64,000 nucleotides of DNA from Methylobacterium mesophilicum (GCF_022179445.1 NZ_BPQU01000001.1:1-64000); one strand, 5' to 3'; positions 1 to 11,651 are shown, counted from the first letter of the stretch. The notes: generated from the sequence alone by a model not told the origin. Numbers and translations are program-made.

Positions 1-548
1 CAGGACCACGCCGCAAAGGGCGCCTTCACGGTCAGGTTCTGAACAGCCCGGGGCGGGCCTGTCGCACAGGATCGGTCCCCTGGGACCGGTCCGCCCTGAC
101 GTATGAATTTCGAGCCGACCCTGGACGGAACCGATGGCTTGGCGACCGGAACCCGACGAGATCGTGCGATGCTGCCTCACGGGACCGTTGGGGTGTCACC
201 GGGGTAGAGCGTCACCGCGTCGGTCAAGGCGATCCGCAGGTCCGTGGGTCGGCCCCATGCCCAATCGGTCTCCGACCGGCGCGAGCGGATCGAGGCCTGC
301 GCACCGGGACAGGCCTGGGACACGGCTTTCACAGCCGGGGCGCTCACCGAGCCCGCAAGCCCGACCGAAACCGCATCCGGTCAGCCACAGCCCCCACACG
401 GATCTCGACGACGCAGAGCTATTCGCGGCTCGGAAATCACGGACGGAAACGAGCCTGAAGCCGACCCACCGGGCCGCGAAGACAGGTTTTTACCAATCCT
501 CGGGAAACCAAGCGGGGTACGTGCGTACAACGGTCTTGGAAAGTTAGT
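1..548. other. gene-less stretch
   Basis: I see no supportable gene here. The open frames that cross it have arginine/proline-rich, low-complexity translations typical of random GC-rich sequence, and none has a convincing ribosome binding site. No repeat or hairpin stood out. It ends at the 3' end of the tRNA-Gly gene. Confidence 0.5.
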
Positions 549-623
549 TGGAGCGGGCGATCGGGATCGAACCGACGACATTCAGCTTGGGAAGCTGACG
601 TTCTACCACTGAACTACGCCCGC
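549..623 (-). tRNA. tRNA-Gly (anticodon CCC)
   Basis: On the minus strand the sequence folds as a complete tRNA. The acceptor stem GCGGGCG pairs with CGCCCGC. A D-arm of the form TAGTTCAGTGGTAGAAC follows, then an anticodon stem TCAGC/GCTGA around the loop TTCCCAA, and a T-arm with GGTTCGATCC. The loop places CCC at positions 34-36, so it decodes GGG glycine codons. The discriminator base is U and CCA is encoded in the DNA (549-551). A CCC isoacceptor is the less universal of the glycine tRNAs and suits a GC-rich genome. Confidence 0.95.
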
Positions 624-814
624 GGACACGGCCGGCGCGGTGGTGTCGCGCCCACGAGGCCGGGGCCTCGCGGGTGCTCCGTGCGCCCGTGTACGAGAGC
701 GATCTAGCAGCCCGCCGACGAGTCCGTCAAACGGGGTTTTTCCAGTTTCCGTAAGGCCGCATGTCCGCAGGTCGGACCGCGCCCAGTAAAGCTGCCTCGG
801 CTTGAGCGGGTGGC

Positions 815-1150
815 TCAAGCTATCCGGGACAGGTTCCCCGCGGCGGCGTGCGATTCGCGGGCGGCGTCGTAGGCCCGGTTGCGCAGGGCCGTCTCGCTGG
901 GCAGCTGCTCGACGACGTTGCCGGACCGGGAATCGACCACCTGGAACACGATCGAGCTCGTGTCCGGATCCTGGATGTAGCGCGCCTTGTCGCCGGTTGG
1001 GGTGATGTCGAGCTTGACCGCCGGCTCCAGCGGGGCGGTGGCGGCCTGCGCCGGGGTGGTGACCTGGGTGGCGGCCGGGGCGGCCGACGCCGCGAGCGAT
1101 TCGAGACCCTGCGGCCCCGGCGTCGTCGCGTTGAGCGGACGGATATCCAT
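815..1150 (-). CDS. FlaG-like small protein
   Basis: The protein has 111 residues. Residues 1-55 are low-complexity (Ala, Thr, Pro). Residues 66-85 contain IVFQVVDSRSGNVVEQLPSE, which resembles the conserved core of FlaG-family flagellar proteins (a Val-Val-Asp...Gly-x-Val-hydrophobic-x-Gln-hydrophobic-Pro pattern). FlaG is a small accessory protein linked to filament length in other bacteria. The ATG has AGGAGA a few bases upstream. No flagellar genes lie nearby, so the assignment rests on the motif alone. It could instead be an unrelated conserved hypothetical protein. Confidence 0.6.
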   Translation of the reverse strand: MDIRPLNATTPGPQGLESLAASAAPAATQVTTPAQAATAPLEPAVKLDITPTGDKARYIQDPDTSSIVFQVVDSRSGNVVEQLPSETALRNRAYDAARESHAAAGNLSRIA

Positions 1151-1389
1151 GGCTGATCTCCTGCGATCCTGTGATCGAGGGATTCAGCGGTTCCGCCGCC
1201 TAAGCGTCCGTTAACGGACGCCCCCGGCGCAGGGGATGGTTGCGGGCCAGCCCGAGTCGCGATGAAGATCCCGTTACCGGAACGGCATCATTTTGCGATT
1301 CGTCCGGTCCTTGGTCCCGCGTGCCGCGCGGGTGGGGCGATCCGTGCCGCTGTTGCGCCACGGGGCACGGCACGCGTCCGGAGGTATCC

Positions 1390-1923
1390 ATGCGCTGGAC
1401 CCGAATGGCGATGGCGTTCCTGGTTGCGGCGTCTGCCGAGGCACCAGCGGGCAGCGTGCAGGCGCGACCAGGTTTATCACTCCGGGAGGCGTTCATCCGG
1501 CAGCATCGCTGCGCGGTCGTGGCGCGCCTCGACGCGATCCATCGGCGCGGACCCGTCGAAACGTCGCGCGATCGCTTCATCGTCGTGGCGCTGCGCGATC
1601 GGCCGATGCACTACGTCCAGTGCATCTTCCAGCCCTTCGACACCGCGATGCTGTGCGAAGCCTCGTCGGGCGCCTACGGGAAAACGGGTTTTCGGCTCCA
1701 GGCGCAATCCCAGGCCGCCCTCCGGGCCCTTCAGTATGACCAAGCCGACGGAGGAGCGAATTTCTCGCGCACCGTCATCCTCGGAGATCCTCCCGATGTC
1801 GGCATCGCCGCCGAACTGATGCTCGCGGTGCTCTACGATGCCTACGGGGCCGAGCCGGACTCGGCGATCGCGATCACGGCGCCGCGCGGCGGCGGCGCCG
1901 GATGCGGCACGCCCACGTCCTGA
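1390..1923 (+). CDS. exported protein of unknown function, possible TY-Chap-like fold
   Basis: The longest frame opens at 1240, but the ATG at 1390 follows GGAGGT at good spacing and gives a 177-residue protein starting MRWTRMAMAFLVAAS, a plausible signal peptide cleaved near residue 25. The mature part alternates strand-like segments and ends in a helix around ELMLAVLYDAYGAEPDSAI. That ending reminds me of small YbjN/TY-Chap-like alphaproteobacterial proteins that bind partners rather than catalyse. This resemblance is from memory and weak. It is convergent with thiC, only about 20 bases away. Confidence 0.55.
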   Translation: MRWTRMAMAFLVAASAEAPAGSVQARPGLSLREAFIRQHRCAVVARLDAIHRRGPVETSRDRFIVVALRDRPMHYVQCIFQPFDTAMLCEASSGAYGKTGFRLQAQSQAALRALQYDQADGGANFSRTVILGDPPDVGIAAELMLAVLYDAYGAEPDSAIAITAPRGGGAGCGTPTS

Positions 1924-1945
1924 GCGGACGGGGCGTGCCGGCTCC

Positions 1946-4008
<2,063 letters not shown>

Positions 4009-4213
4009 GGTTCAAGACTCGGCCCCGGGGATGGGTTTGTCAATGCTGCGGCGAGGCGAGCGGATAAGAGGCCGGTGTTGTCCGGCGGGAGAAGCTCCGG
4101 TCGCCCAAAGCCGAGAGCCCTGTGTAGGGGCAGGGCCGCCCAACCACTCATCAAAGCCGCCCTGGGCCAAACAAACTTGGCTACGATGCCCATCTTTGAA
4201 CCTTCAAGGAACG

Positions 4214-5053
4214 ATGCGCATCCTGCTCCTGCTGCTGGCCGCCGTGGCGGTGCTGTACCTGGCTTGGCTCGTCGCCCTCGCGCTGTTCCAGCGGCGGCTG
4301 ATCTACCCGGGCGCCGCCTGGAACGGGCAGCCCGCACGTATCCGGGTCGCCCCGCCCGGGACCGAAGAAGTCACTCTGGCGACGGAGGACGGCGAGCGGC
4401 TGTTCGCCCTGTGGCGGTCGCCGCGTCCCGGCTGCGGCATCGTGATCAGCTTCCACGGCAACGGCTCCCGGCCCGAGCCGCACGCGGACCGTTTCGCGGC
4501 CGATCCGTGGCGCGCGGCCGGCTGGGGCCTGCTGGCGCCGGCCTATCGCGGCTATCCGGGCTCGACGGGCACGCCGAGCGAGCACGGCCTGATCCGCGAG
4601 GGGCTCGCGGCGGTCGCGGCCGCGCGTACCCGGGCCCCGGGGGCGCCGATCCTGCTGCATGGCCATTCCTTGGGGACCGCGGTGGCGGTCGCGATCGCCG
4701 GGCAAGTCGAGGCGATCGGGCTCTACCTTGAGGCACCATTCGATTCGCTGACCCATGCCGTGCGTCTGCATGTCCCGCTGGCACCGTCCTGGCTCCTGCG
4801 CGACACCTATCGCTCGGACCTGCGCATCCGCGGCGGGTCCGCGCCGATCCTGATCGTCCAGGGCTCCGACGACCCGGTGGTGCCGGCCAAGCTCGCTTGG
4901 GCGCTCGCCACGGCGGCGGGTCCCCGGGCGCAGTTCGCGCTGGTGCCGGGGGACCACGTGTCGATCGTCGGGGCCCGGGACCGCGAGGCCGAGGCGCTGT
5001 TCCGGCTGTTCGTCGGGCCGGCCTGCGGGACGGCGGATCAGGCTGTGCCCTGA
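4214..5053 (+). CDS. membrane-anchored alpha/beta hydrolase
   Basis: The 279-residue protein begins with one hydrophobic segment (residues about 3-25) and continues into an alpha/beta-hydrolase fold of the YfhR/BEM46 type. It shows the oxyanion-side motif FHGNGS (80-85), the nucleophile elbow HGHSLG with Ser152, an acidic residue in GSDDPVV (219-220) and the catalytic His248 in PGDHVS. The ATG at 4214 follows AAGGA; the open frame extends further upstream without a better start. The substrate is unknown. The N-terminal anchor suggests a membrane-attached hydrolase facing either side. Confidence 0.8.
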   Translation: MRILLLLLAAVAVLYLAWLVALALFQRRLIYPGAAWNGQPARIRVAPPGTEEVTLATEDGERLFALWRSPRPGCGIVISFHGNGSRPEPHADRFAADPWRAAGWGLLAPAYRGYPGSTGTPSEHGLIREGLAAVAAARTRAPGAPILLHGHSLGTAVAVAIAGQVEAIGLYLEAPFDSLTHAVRLHVPLAPSWLLRDTYRSDLRIRGGSAPILIVQGSDDPVVPAKLAWALATAAGPRAQFALVPGDHVSIVGARDREAEALFRLFVGPACGTADQAVP

Positions 5054-5075
5054 AGCGGGCGGGAGGAAACACGGT

Positions 5076-5450
5076 TTGGTCGGACGCCGCTCCCGGCGCT
5101 GGAATGCCGACGATCCGGAGATGCCCGGAGCGGTTGCCCGGGCGGATCCGGTCTGCCCGCTCTGCGGTCGGCCGATCCCGCCCCGCGCCCGCTCCAGCCT
5201 GCACCACCTGACCCCGAAGCTGAAGGGCGGGACCCACCAGGGCACGGTGCGGCTGCACCAGATCTGCCATTCGGCGATCCATGCCCGCTACAGCGAGGCC
5301 GAGATCGCCCGGCGGCTCGCCGACGTGGACGCGCTGCGGGACGATCCCGAGATCGCGCGGTTCCTGGCCTGGATCCGCGGCAAGCCCGACGATTTCCATG
5401 CCGCCACGCGGATGACCCGCGACCGCCGCGCGGGCAAGCGCCGGGATTGA
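5076..5450 (+). CDS. HNH endonuclease-like protein
   Basis: The 124-residue protein has an HNH nuclease layout: a zinc-type CPLC (Cys27, Cys30), the core HHLTPKLKGG (His43, His44) and a second half HQICHSAIH (61-69). The last 45 residues are charged and helical. The likely start is a TTG at 5076, because GGGAGGA sits 8-9 bases upstream; the next in-frame ATG (5121) has no such site. Small stand-alone HNH proteins of this type are common in alphaproteobacteria, and their targets are mostly unknown. It follows the hydrolase by 22 bases and may share its transcript. Confidence 0.8.
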   Translation: MVGRRSRRWNADDPEMPGAVARADPVCPLCGRPIPPRARSSLHHLTPKLKGGTHQGTVRLHQICHSAIHARYSEAEIARRLADVDALRDDPEIARFLAWIRGKPDDFHAATRMTRDRRAGKRRD

Positions 5451-5555
5451 GGCCGCCGTTTACCCGGCGCTCAGGACATCCGCAGGTTCCGCCCCACGGC
5501 CGGCAAGCCTGTCAACCTTGTCGATCCACATTGGCCCCGGTCTGGGAGCTGATCG

Positions 5556-6623
5556 ATGGGCGGGGCAGGGGACGCGGACGGCCGGCTGGCCTGGGTCGAT
5601 ATCGCCAAGGGGATCTGCATCCTCCTGGTGGTGATGATGCATTCCGTCATCGGCACCGGCACGGCCCTGGGCGGCGAGGGGTTCCTGCACCCGGTGGTGG
5701 CCTTCGCCAAGCCGTTCCGGATCCCGGATTTCTTCCTGCTGTCCGGCCTGTTCCTGGGTCGGGTGATCGACCGGGACTGGCGCCTGTTCGCCGACCGCCG
5801 GGTCCTGCACTTCGCGTATTTCTACGGGCTCTGGCTGGTGATCCAGTCGGCGGCCCGCTACGGCGGCATCGTCGGGGAGGCCGGGCCGGGCGCGTTCGCC
5901 GCCCACCTCGCCCACGCGTTGGTCGAGCCCTATTCGAGCCTGTGGTTCGTCTACCTGCTGGCGGTTTTTTCCGTGGTGACCAAGGCCTTGCGCCGGTGTC
6001 CGGGGGCACTGCTGCTGGCTGGCGCGGCCCTGCTGCAGGTCGCCGACATCCGCAGCGACGCGACCCTCATCGAGGAGTTCTGCGGCCGCTACGTCTACTT
6101 CGTGGCGGGCTACCTGTTCGCCGGCCGGATCTTCGCCCTTGCCGACGCTGCCCGTCGGCATGTCGGCCCCGCGCTGTGCGGCCTCGCCGCCTGGGCCGTC
6201 GTGGAGGGATGGCTGGCGCTGACGCCCGCCGGCGATCCGGCCTATCCCACCCTTGCCAGCCTGCCCCTCGTGAGCCTCGTCCTCGGGGCGGCCGGCGCCC
6301 TGGCGATCGTAGTCGTGGCCGCGCTGATCGAGCGGGTGGGAGGCGTCGTCGCCGAAGCTCTCCGGACCTGCGGGCAGCGCTCGATCGTGATCTATCTCGC
6401 CTTCTTGCTGCCCATGGCCGCGACCCGGGAGACCTTGGTCCGCACCGGCCTCGTGAACGATATCGGGCTCGCGGGGCTGATCGTGATGGCGGCGGCGCTG
6501 CTGGTGCCGCTGGCGCTGGAGCGGCTGGTGCGGAACACGCCGCTCGCCCTGCTGTTCGTGCGCCCGGCCTGGTTCCGGCTGGCGGATGGGCCGCGCTCGC
6601 GCCGGTCCCTGGCGGCCACGTGA
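5556..6623 (+). CDS. acyltransferase family 3 membrane protein
   Basis: A 355-residue integral membrane protein with about ten hydrophobic segments. The N-terminal DIAKGICILLVVMMHS (15-30) is the signature of the acyltransferase-3 (OafA/OpgC-like) family, with the His of MMHS taken as the active-site base in that family. These enzymes move acyl groups onto cell-envelope sugars or glucans at the inner membrane. FFLLSGLFLGR is a further family-type segment. There is no cluster of polysaccharide genes here, so the acceptor is unknown. Confidence 0.82.
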   Translation: MGGAGDADGRLAWVDIAKGICILLVVMMHSVIGTGTALGGEGFLHPVVAFAKPFRIPDFFLLSGLFLGRVIDRDWRLFADRRVLHFAYFYGLWLVIQSAARYGGIVGEAGPGAFAAHLAHALVEPYSSLWFVYLLAVFSVVTKALRRCPGALLLAGAALLQVADIRSDATLIEEFCGRYVYFVAGYLFAGRIFALADAARRHVGPALCGLAAWAVVEGWLALTPAGDPAYPTLASLPLVSLVLGAAGALAIVVVAALIERVGGVVAEALRTCGQRSIVIYLAFLLPMAATRETLVRTGLVNDIGLAGLIVMAAALLVPLALERLVRNTPLALLFVRPAWFRLADGPRSRRSLAAT

Positions 6624-6633
6624 GGCCGGCGGC

Positions 6634-6879
6634 TCACCCCTCGAACGCGATGCCGATCCGGCGGCTGCGGCGCCACGCCACGGCGGCCGGCCGCGGGTCG
6701 GCCCCGTCCGTCAGACGAAGCGGGAAGCGGTCCGGCACGGCCTGGTCGTCCTCGACCTCGATCTGCGCGCCGGTCTCGGTGGCGTCCCAGACGAGGCAGC
6801 CGACTTCGCCGCAGGCGAGCAGCAGGGTACCGAACGTGAAGGCGTTCTTGCGGAATGCCCCGCGGCGATCCTCCGTCAT
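6634..6879 (-). CDS. PilZ domain protein
   Basis: This 81-residue protein is essentially one PilZ-type beta barrel. It begins with RRGAFRKNA, continues through the strand EVGCLVWDATETGAQIEV (family pattern D-x-S/T-x-x-G, here DATETG) and ends RRIGIAFEG. PilZ domains bind cyclic-di-GMP through an N-terminal RxxxR and the DxSxxG loop. Here the arginines RRGAFR are present, while the Ser of the loop is Thr. It stands alone, convergent with the acyltransferase gene. Many single-domain alphaproteobacterial PilZ proteins have lost ligand binding, so an output cannot be named. Confidence 0.75.
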   Translation of the reverse strand: MTEDRRGAFRKNAFTFGTLLLACGEVGCLVWDATETGAQIEVEDDQAVPDRFPLRLTDGADPRPAAVAWRRSRRIGIAFEG

Positions 6880-7294
6880 CGCACCTTCCCTCCGGTCCCG
6901 GCCCGCGACTCCCGGGCGCGCGGAGTGAACAATGCGGCAGGGCGGTTAACAGGCCCGATAGCGCGCGGAGACTGCTATCCCTGGCTGAAACTCAATACGC
7001 GTTTGTATCATGCCGGTCGATGCGCCGCCGCTGCGGCCTCGCCAGGATAAAGCCGACCCTGACACAACCGGGTCACGGCAATCCTGCAACGCACGGCGTC
7101 GATCCCGGCTTGGCCGACGGTCGCGGCCTCGATATCCCGGGGCGGTGCCTTCCAGCCGGCGCCCCGCATCGGTAAGGCGAGCCTCACCGACGGTCCGCCC
7201 TTCGACGCCTTCGCAGGTCGGGGCCGAATTTTCATGACAAGGATCGGGCGCGTGCCGGGTTGATTACCGGGCGACGGTGCGCCGGGAGGACTCA
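6880..7294. other. gene-less stretch
   Basis: About 415 bases between the PilZ gene and the coiled-coil gene. Small open frames on both strands have no ribosome binding sites and arginine-rich translations. It must contain promoters for both divergently transcribed neighbours, but I could not point to a clear one. Confidence 0.4.
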
Positions 7295-7669
7295 ATGCGG
7301 GATGCGTCGGCGCAGGAGCTCATGATCCTCAGCGCGCTGCAGGAATGCCGGATCCAGCTGGAGACCGCGCGCCGGGACGAAGCGAGCCGGGCCGCCGTCC
7401 GGCTCGAACTCGACGCGGCCCTGCGGCGCGAGGAGGCACTGAAGACCGAGATCGTCCACGAGCGGGAGCGCACCGAGGCCGTGCGGGTCGTCTTGCTGGC
7501 GCTTACGGCCAGCATCGGCCGGTTCGGCCTGCGCCGGAAGCTGTTCACGGCGCGCATCGCCCGTCTCGGCCGCGAGACGCCGGATTCCGGCCCGCAATCG
7601 GTCCGGCACTCGGTGCTCCTCGCCGAGGCCCGGCGGGTGCTGGGCCAGGATCCGACGGCGGCCGGTTGA
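7295..7669 (+). CDS. small coiled-coil protein of unknown function
   Basis: The ATG at 7295 follows GGGAGGA at ideal spacing and is preferred over an in-frame GTG at 7277. The 124-residue product is highly charged and helical. Residues about 10-60 (leucines spaced in Glu/Arg-rich sequence such as LQECRIQLETARRDEASR) look like a coiled coil, followed by a short hydrophobic stretch AVRVVLLALTASIGRFG that could be an amphipathic or membrane helix. I do not recognise the family. It lies upstream of the penicillin-binding protein gene but is about 145 bases from it. Confidence 0.6.
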   Translation: MRDASAQELMILSALQECRIQLETARRDEASRAAVRLELDAALRREEALKTEIVHERERTEAVRVVLLALTASIGRFGLRRKLFTARIARLGRETPDSGPQSVRHSVLLAEARRVLGQDPTAAG

Positions 7670-7813
7670 AGACAACGGAGCACCCGCGCCCCGAGGGTGG
7701 GTTGCTGAACGGAACGCTAACGACCCCTTAAACCGCCGCATTTAGCGTGCCGTAACCGGGCTACGCCGCAACGCACGCGCGCGCTGGTTTCGGATCGTTC
7801 GAAGACGGGATGC

Positions 7814-9988
7814 ATGGCCAAGGGTCGGGGCAGGATGGAGCCGAATTTCGACGTGCCCGAAGGGCGCGTCCGGGATCGCGGCGAACTCGACCTGCGCCTG
7901 TCCCGGGAAGACCGGGCCGGGACAGGGGAACGCGTGGGCAAGCGAGCGGACGACACGGCGCGGGCTCCGGCCAAGACGGCGCCACGCCGGACCCAAAAGA
8001 AGTCCGGCCGGCGCCGGCGCTCGTGGCTCAGCCGGATCGCCTACGGCAGCGTGGTGCTCGGCCTGTGGGCGGTGATCGGCGTCGCCGGCCTCATCGCCTA
8101 CCATGCCTCGCAGCTGCCGCCGATCGACCAGCTCGCGGTGCCCAAGCGCCCGCCCAACATCGCCATCCTGGCGAGCGACGGCTCGCTGCTGGCCAACCGG
8201 GGTGAGACCGGCGGCCGGGTGGTCTCGATCAAGGAGCTGCCGCCCTACCTGCCCCGGGCCTTCGTGGCGATCGAGGACCGGCGGTTCTACCAGCATTTCG
8301 GCGTCGACCCGGTCGGCATCCTCCGGGCGATCGGCCAGAACCTGACGCGCCGCGGCGTCGCGCAGGGCGGCTCGACGCTGACCCAGCAGCTCGCCAAGAA
8401 CCTGTTCCTGACCCCCGAGCGCTCGGCCTCGCGAAAGATCCAGGAGGCGATCCTCGCCCTGTGGCTGGAGCACAAGTACAGCAAGGACGAGATCCTCGAA
8501 CTGTACCTGAACCGGGTCTATTTCGGCGCCGGCGCCTACGGCGTCGAGGCCGCGGCGCAGCGCTACTTCGGCAAGCCCGCCAAGGAGGTGTCGCTGGCCC
8601 AGGCCGCGATGCTCGGCGGCCTCGTGCAGGCGCCCTCGCGGCTCGCCCCCAACCGCAACCTGCCCGCCGCCCAGGCCCGCGCCGCCCAGGTGCTGGCCGC
8701 CATGCAGGAACTCGGCTTCGTCCCGGCGCAGGACGCCAAGGTGGCGCTCGCCCAGCCGGCCCGGCCCGCCAACGCCCGCGGCGGCGGCTCGGCCAACTAC
8801 GTGGCCGACCTCGTGATGGACGTGCTCGACGATTACGTCGGCAAGTTCGACACCGACATCACGGTCCAGACCACCGTCGACACCGGCCTGCAGGGGCTCG
8901 CCGAGAAGGCGCTCACCGACGAGCTGAACGCCAAGGGCACGCGGTTCAACGTCGGCCAGGGCGCCCTGGTCTCGATGCGGCCCGATGGGGCGATCCGTGC
9001 GCTGATCGGCGGGCGCGACTACGCGCAGAGCCAGTTCAACCGGGCGACCACCGCCAAGCGGCAACCCGGCTCCTCGTTCAAGCCGTTCGTCTACCTCGCC
9101 GCCGTGGAGCACGGGGCGACGCCCGAGACCGTCAAGGACGACGCGCCGATCCGGATCGGCACCTGGGCGCCCGAGAACTACTCGCACCGCTACGAGGGCC
9201 CGGTCACCCTGCGCATGGCGCTGGCGCACTCGCTCAACACGGTGGCGGTGCGGCTCGGCCAGGAGGTCGGCCCGAAGACGGTGGTGCAGACGGCGCAGCG
9301 CCTCGGCATCACCTCGCCGCTCCAGGCCAACGGCTCGATCGCGCTCGGCACCTCCGAGGTGACCCTGCTGGAGATGGTCGGCGCCTACGGGGCCTTCGCC
9401 AACGGCGGCACCGGCGTGATCCCCTACGTGGTCACCTCCGTGAAGAGCGCCGCCGGCAAGATGCTGTACAAGCGTTCCGACAACGGCCTCGGCCGGGTCA
9501 TCGACGCCAACGCCGACGGCATGATGAACGCGATGATGCACGAGACCTTCGTGTCGGGCACCGCCAAGAAAGCCGACATCCCGGGCTGGGAGCTCGCGGG
9601 CAAGACCGGCACCACCCAGGATTTCCGGGACGCCTGGTTCATCGGCTACTCGGGTACCCTCGTCACCGGGATCTGGCTCGGCAACGACGACGGCGAGCTG
9701 ACCAAGAAGGTCACCGGCGGCAACCTGCCGGCGGAGATCTGGAAGACCTACATGACCCAGGCGCTGAAGGGCCAGAACCCGGTTCCGCTGCCGGGCCTGA
9801 ACCGCTGGCGCAAGCCGCCGCCCGAGACCACGGCCTCCGTGGCGAGCGCGGCGCCGAGCGGCCCGACCGACATCCTCGGCCAGATTTTTGGGGATCCGGC
9901 CGCGCCTCGCCAGCAGGCCCCCGCGCGCCGGGCGGCCCCGAAGGACGACCGAAACTTCGTCGAGAAGCTGTTCGGGATCGGCGAGTAA
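7814..9988 (+). CDS. penicillin-binding protein 1A, bifunctional transglycosylase/transpeptidase
   Basis: A 724-residue class A penicillin-binding protein that polymerises lipid II glycan strands and cross-links their peptides on the periplasmic face. The first 75 residues are a basic cytoplasmic tail, with one membrane helix at about 76-96. The glycosyltransferase domain has the catalytic Glu154 in IEDRRFYQHFG and the QGGSTLTQQLAKN motif. The transpeptidase domain has SxxK at 420-423 (GSSFKPF), SLN at 473-475 and KTGTT at 597-601. The tail beyond 690 is Ala/Pro-rich. It is a single-gene unit; the ATG at 7814 has a weak ribosome binding site. Confidence 0.95.
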   Translation: MAKGRGRMEPNFDVPEGRVRDRGELDLRLSREDRAGTGERVGKRADDTARAPAKTAPRRTQKKSGRRRRSWLSRIAYGSVVLGLWAVIGVAGLIAYHASQLPPIDQLAVPKRPPNIAILASDGSLLANRGETGGRVVSIKELPPYLPRAFVAIEDRRFYQHFGVDPVGILRAIGQNLTRRGVAQGGSTLTQQLAKNLFLTPERSASRKIQEAILALWLEHKYSKDEILELYLNRVYFGAGAYGVEAAAQRYFGKPAKEVSLAQAAMLGGLVQAPSRLAPNRNLPAAQARAAQVLAAMQELGFVPAQDAKVALAQPARPANARGGGSANYVADLVMDVLDDYVGKFDTDITVQTTVDTGLQGLAEKALTDELNAKGTRFNVGQGALVSMRPDGAIRALIGGRDYAQSQFNRATTAKRQPGSSFKPFVYLAAVEHGATPETVKDDAPIRIGTWAPENYSHRYEGPVTLRMALAHSLNTVAVRLGQEVGPKTVVQTAQRLGITSPLQANGSIALGTSEVTLLEMVGAYGAFANGGTGVIPYVVTSVKSAAGKMLYKRSDNGLGRVIDANADGMMNAMMHETFVSGTAKKADIPGWELAGKTGTTQDFRDAWFIGYSGTLVTGIWLGNDDGELTKKVTGGNLPAEIWKTYMTQALKGQNPVPLPGLNRWRKPPPETTASVASAAPSGPTDILGQIFGDPAAPRQQAPARRAAPKDDRNFVEKLFGIGE

Positions 9989-9999
9989 GCCGGTCCGGC

Positions 10000-10446
10000 T
10001 CAGCGCCGGATCAGGACCACGCCGCCGATCAGCAGCGCGACGCCGAGCGCCCGCGGCAGGTCGATCGGCCGCTGGGCGAGGCCGAGCCAGCCATAATGGT
10101 CGAAGATCACCGAGGCCAGCATCTGGCCGGTGACCAGGAGCGCCAGAAAAGTTCCGGCCCCGAGCTGCGGGACCAGAACGATGCCGAGGCCGATGAAGAT
10201 CGCCCCGAACATGCCGCCGCTCCACGCCCACCAGGGGATCCGCGCCAGAACCCCGGCGGACGGGATCGGGTCGCGGGCCACGAGGGCGAAGACGATCATG
10301 CAGGCCACCCCGGCCGTGAAGCTCACGACGCCCGACAGCGCCGACGAGTTGAGGGCCGTGCGCAGGTTCGCGTTCAGCGCCTGCTGGATGACGATGCTGA
10401 CGCCCGCCGTGAGGGCGAGCGCCGAGGGCAGAAGCAGTTTCAGCAT
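10000..10446 (-). CDS. YdcZ/DUF606-type DMT transporter
   Basis: A 148-residue, very hydrophobic protein with about five membrane helices and the family-type stretches GVSIVIQQALNANLR at the start and LVTGQMLASVIFDHYGWLG in the last third. This is the short half-sized member (DUF606, YdcZ) of the drug/metabolite transporter superfamily, thought to work as a dimer. A much longer frame runs through it, but the ATG at 10446 begins the recognisable protein. It is convergent with the PBP1A gene and downstream of the aldo/keto reductase gene, about 100 bases away. Confidence 0.8.
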   Translation of the reverse strand: MLKLLLPSALALTAGVSIVIQQALNANLRTALNSSALSGVVSFTAGVACMIVFALVARDPIPSAGVLARIPWWAWSGGMFGAIFIGLGIVLVPQLGAGTFLALLVTGQMLASVIFDHYGWLGLAQRPIDLPRALGVALLIGGVVLIRR

Positions 10447-10547
10447 GACGGTCGGGGGCTTTCGGACGGCGTGCGCGTGACGGCCGCGGTACAGCGATTC
10501 CGCGCCCCCCGCCACACGCCTCGACGGAATCCCGCTACCCCCGCCGC

Positions 10548-11387
10548 TCACAGCATCGGCAGCATCCGGGGCCGCGGCCCGCGGGGGAAATGCGCGTCGA
10601 TCATGGCGATCTCGGCTGGGCCGAGATGCAGGTCCGCGGCGCCCGCGTTCTCGATCGCCCGCGCCGGCCGGCCGGTCTTGGGGATCGTGAAGGTCGCCGG
10701 CAACCGGGTCAGGAAGGCCAGGGCCACCGCGTAGGGCGTCGTGCCGTGGGCGCTGGCGATGCCGTCGAGCACGCGGCCGCCGGCGCTGGCGGGGTCGGGG
10801 AACTCGCCGCTGCCGAACGGCGAGTAGCCGACCATCGCGACGCCGTGCTTCTCGCACCACGGCAGCACCGCGTGCTCGATCGCCCGCTCGTTGAGGTGGT
10901 ACAGAACCTGGTTGCAGGCGATCCGGTCCGGCCCGGCGATGGCCAGCACCCGGTCGAGGTCGTCCACGTCGAAGTTGCTCAAGCCCCAGGACAGGATCTT
11001 GCCGGCCCGGCGCAGGTCTTCGAACCCCGCGATCGTCTCGGCCAGGGGATGCTGGCCGGGCCAGTGCAGCAGGTAGCTGTCGAGCCGGTCGGTCCTCAGC
11101 CGCCGCAGGGAGGCCTCGCAGGCCCGCACGACGCCGCGGCGCGTGGCGTTGCCCGGGACCACCTTCGAGACCAAGAACACCTCCTCGCGGCAATCCACGA
11201 TCGCCTCGGCCACGATCGCCTCGGCGTCGCCGTACATCTCGGCGGTATCGATATGCGTCATGCCGGCATCGATGCCGGCCCGCAGGGCGCGCACGGCGTC
11301 GGCCCTGTCCGAGCCGTCGATGTGCCACGTGCCCTGGCCGATGACCGGCACCGAGACGCGCGTCGCCCCGAAGCTTCTGGCGTACAT
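10548..11387 (-). CDS. aldo/keto reductase
   Basis: A 279-residue NAD(P)H-dependent carbonyl reductase of the aldo/keto reductase superfamily. The catalytic tetrad is visible: Asp47 and Tyr52 in HIDTAEMYGDAE, Lys75 in VSKVVP and His108 in YLLHWPG. The C-terminal cofactor loop FTIPKTGRPARAIEN fits the usual I-P-G-x-x pattern in variant form. The start at 11387 has AAGGGAG upstream. The substrate cannot be told from the sequence; close family members act on small aldehydes and 2,5-diketo-gluconate-like compounds. Confidence 0.9.
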   Translation of the reverse strand: MYARSFGATRVSVPVIGQGTWHIDGSDRADAVRALRAGIDAGMTHIDTAEMYGDAEAIVAEAIVDCREEVFLVSKVVPGNATRRGVVRACEASLRRLRTDRLDSYLLHWPGQHPLAETIAGFEDLRRAGKILSWGLSNFDVDDLDRVLAIAGPDRIACNQVLYHLNERAIEHAVLPWCEKHGVAMVGYSPFGSGEFPDPASAGGRVLDGIASAHGTTPYAVALAFLTRLPATFTIPKTGRPARAIENAGAADLHLGPAEIAMIDAHFPRGPRPRMLPML

Positions 11388-11651
11388 GGCAGCGCTCCCT
11401 TCCGGCCGCGCGGGGTCTCGTTCTGATCGTCCGACCGACCCGACCGAGCCGGTCCGCGGACCCCGCTGCGCCTTACTCGCGCCATCTTGGGGGGATGAGC
11501 AATGGGCCGTCGCCGCTCCGGTGTTGAACTTTAGGCCAGTGTCTCACACCGCGCTCAACGAGGCCGCCAGAGGGCCTGCCCGGTTGCCCGCGCGGGCCTG
11601 GAGCGCCCCGTGCGGTGGCGCCGCCGAGCCGACCCTGGGGGGGACGCGCTG

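Noticed and set aside
134-612. Overlapping small open frames near the left end
   Set aside because: No ribosome binding site, Arg/Pro-rich; one even runs into the tRNA-Gly gene.
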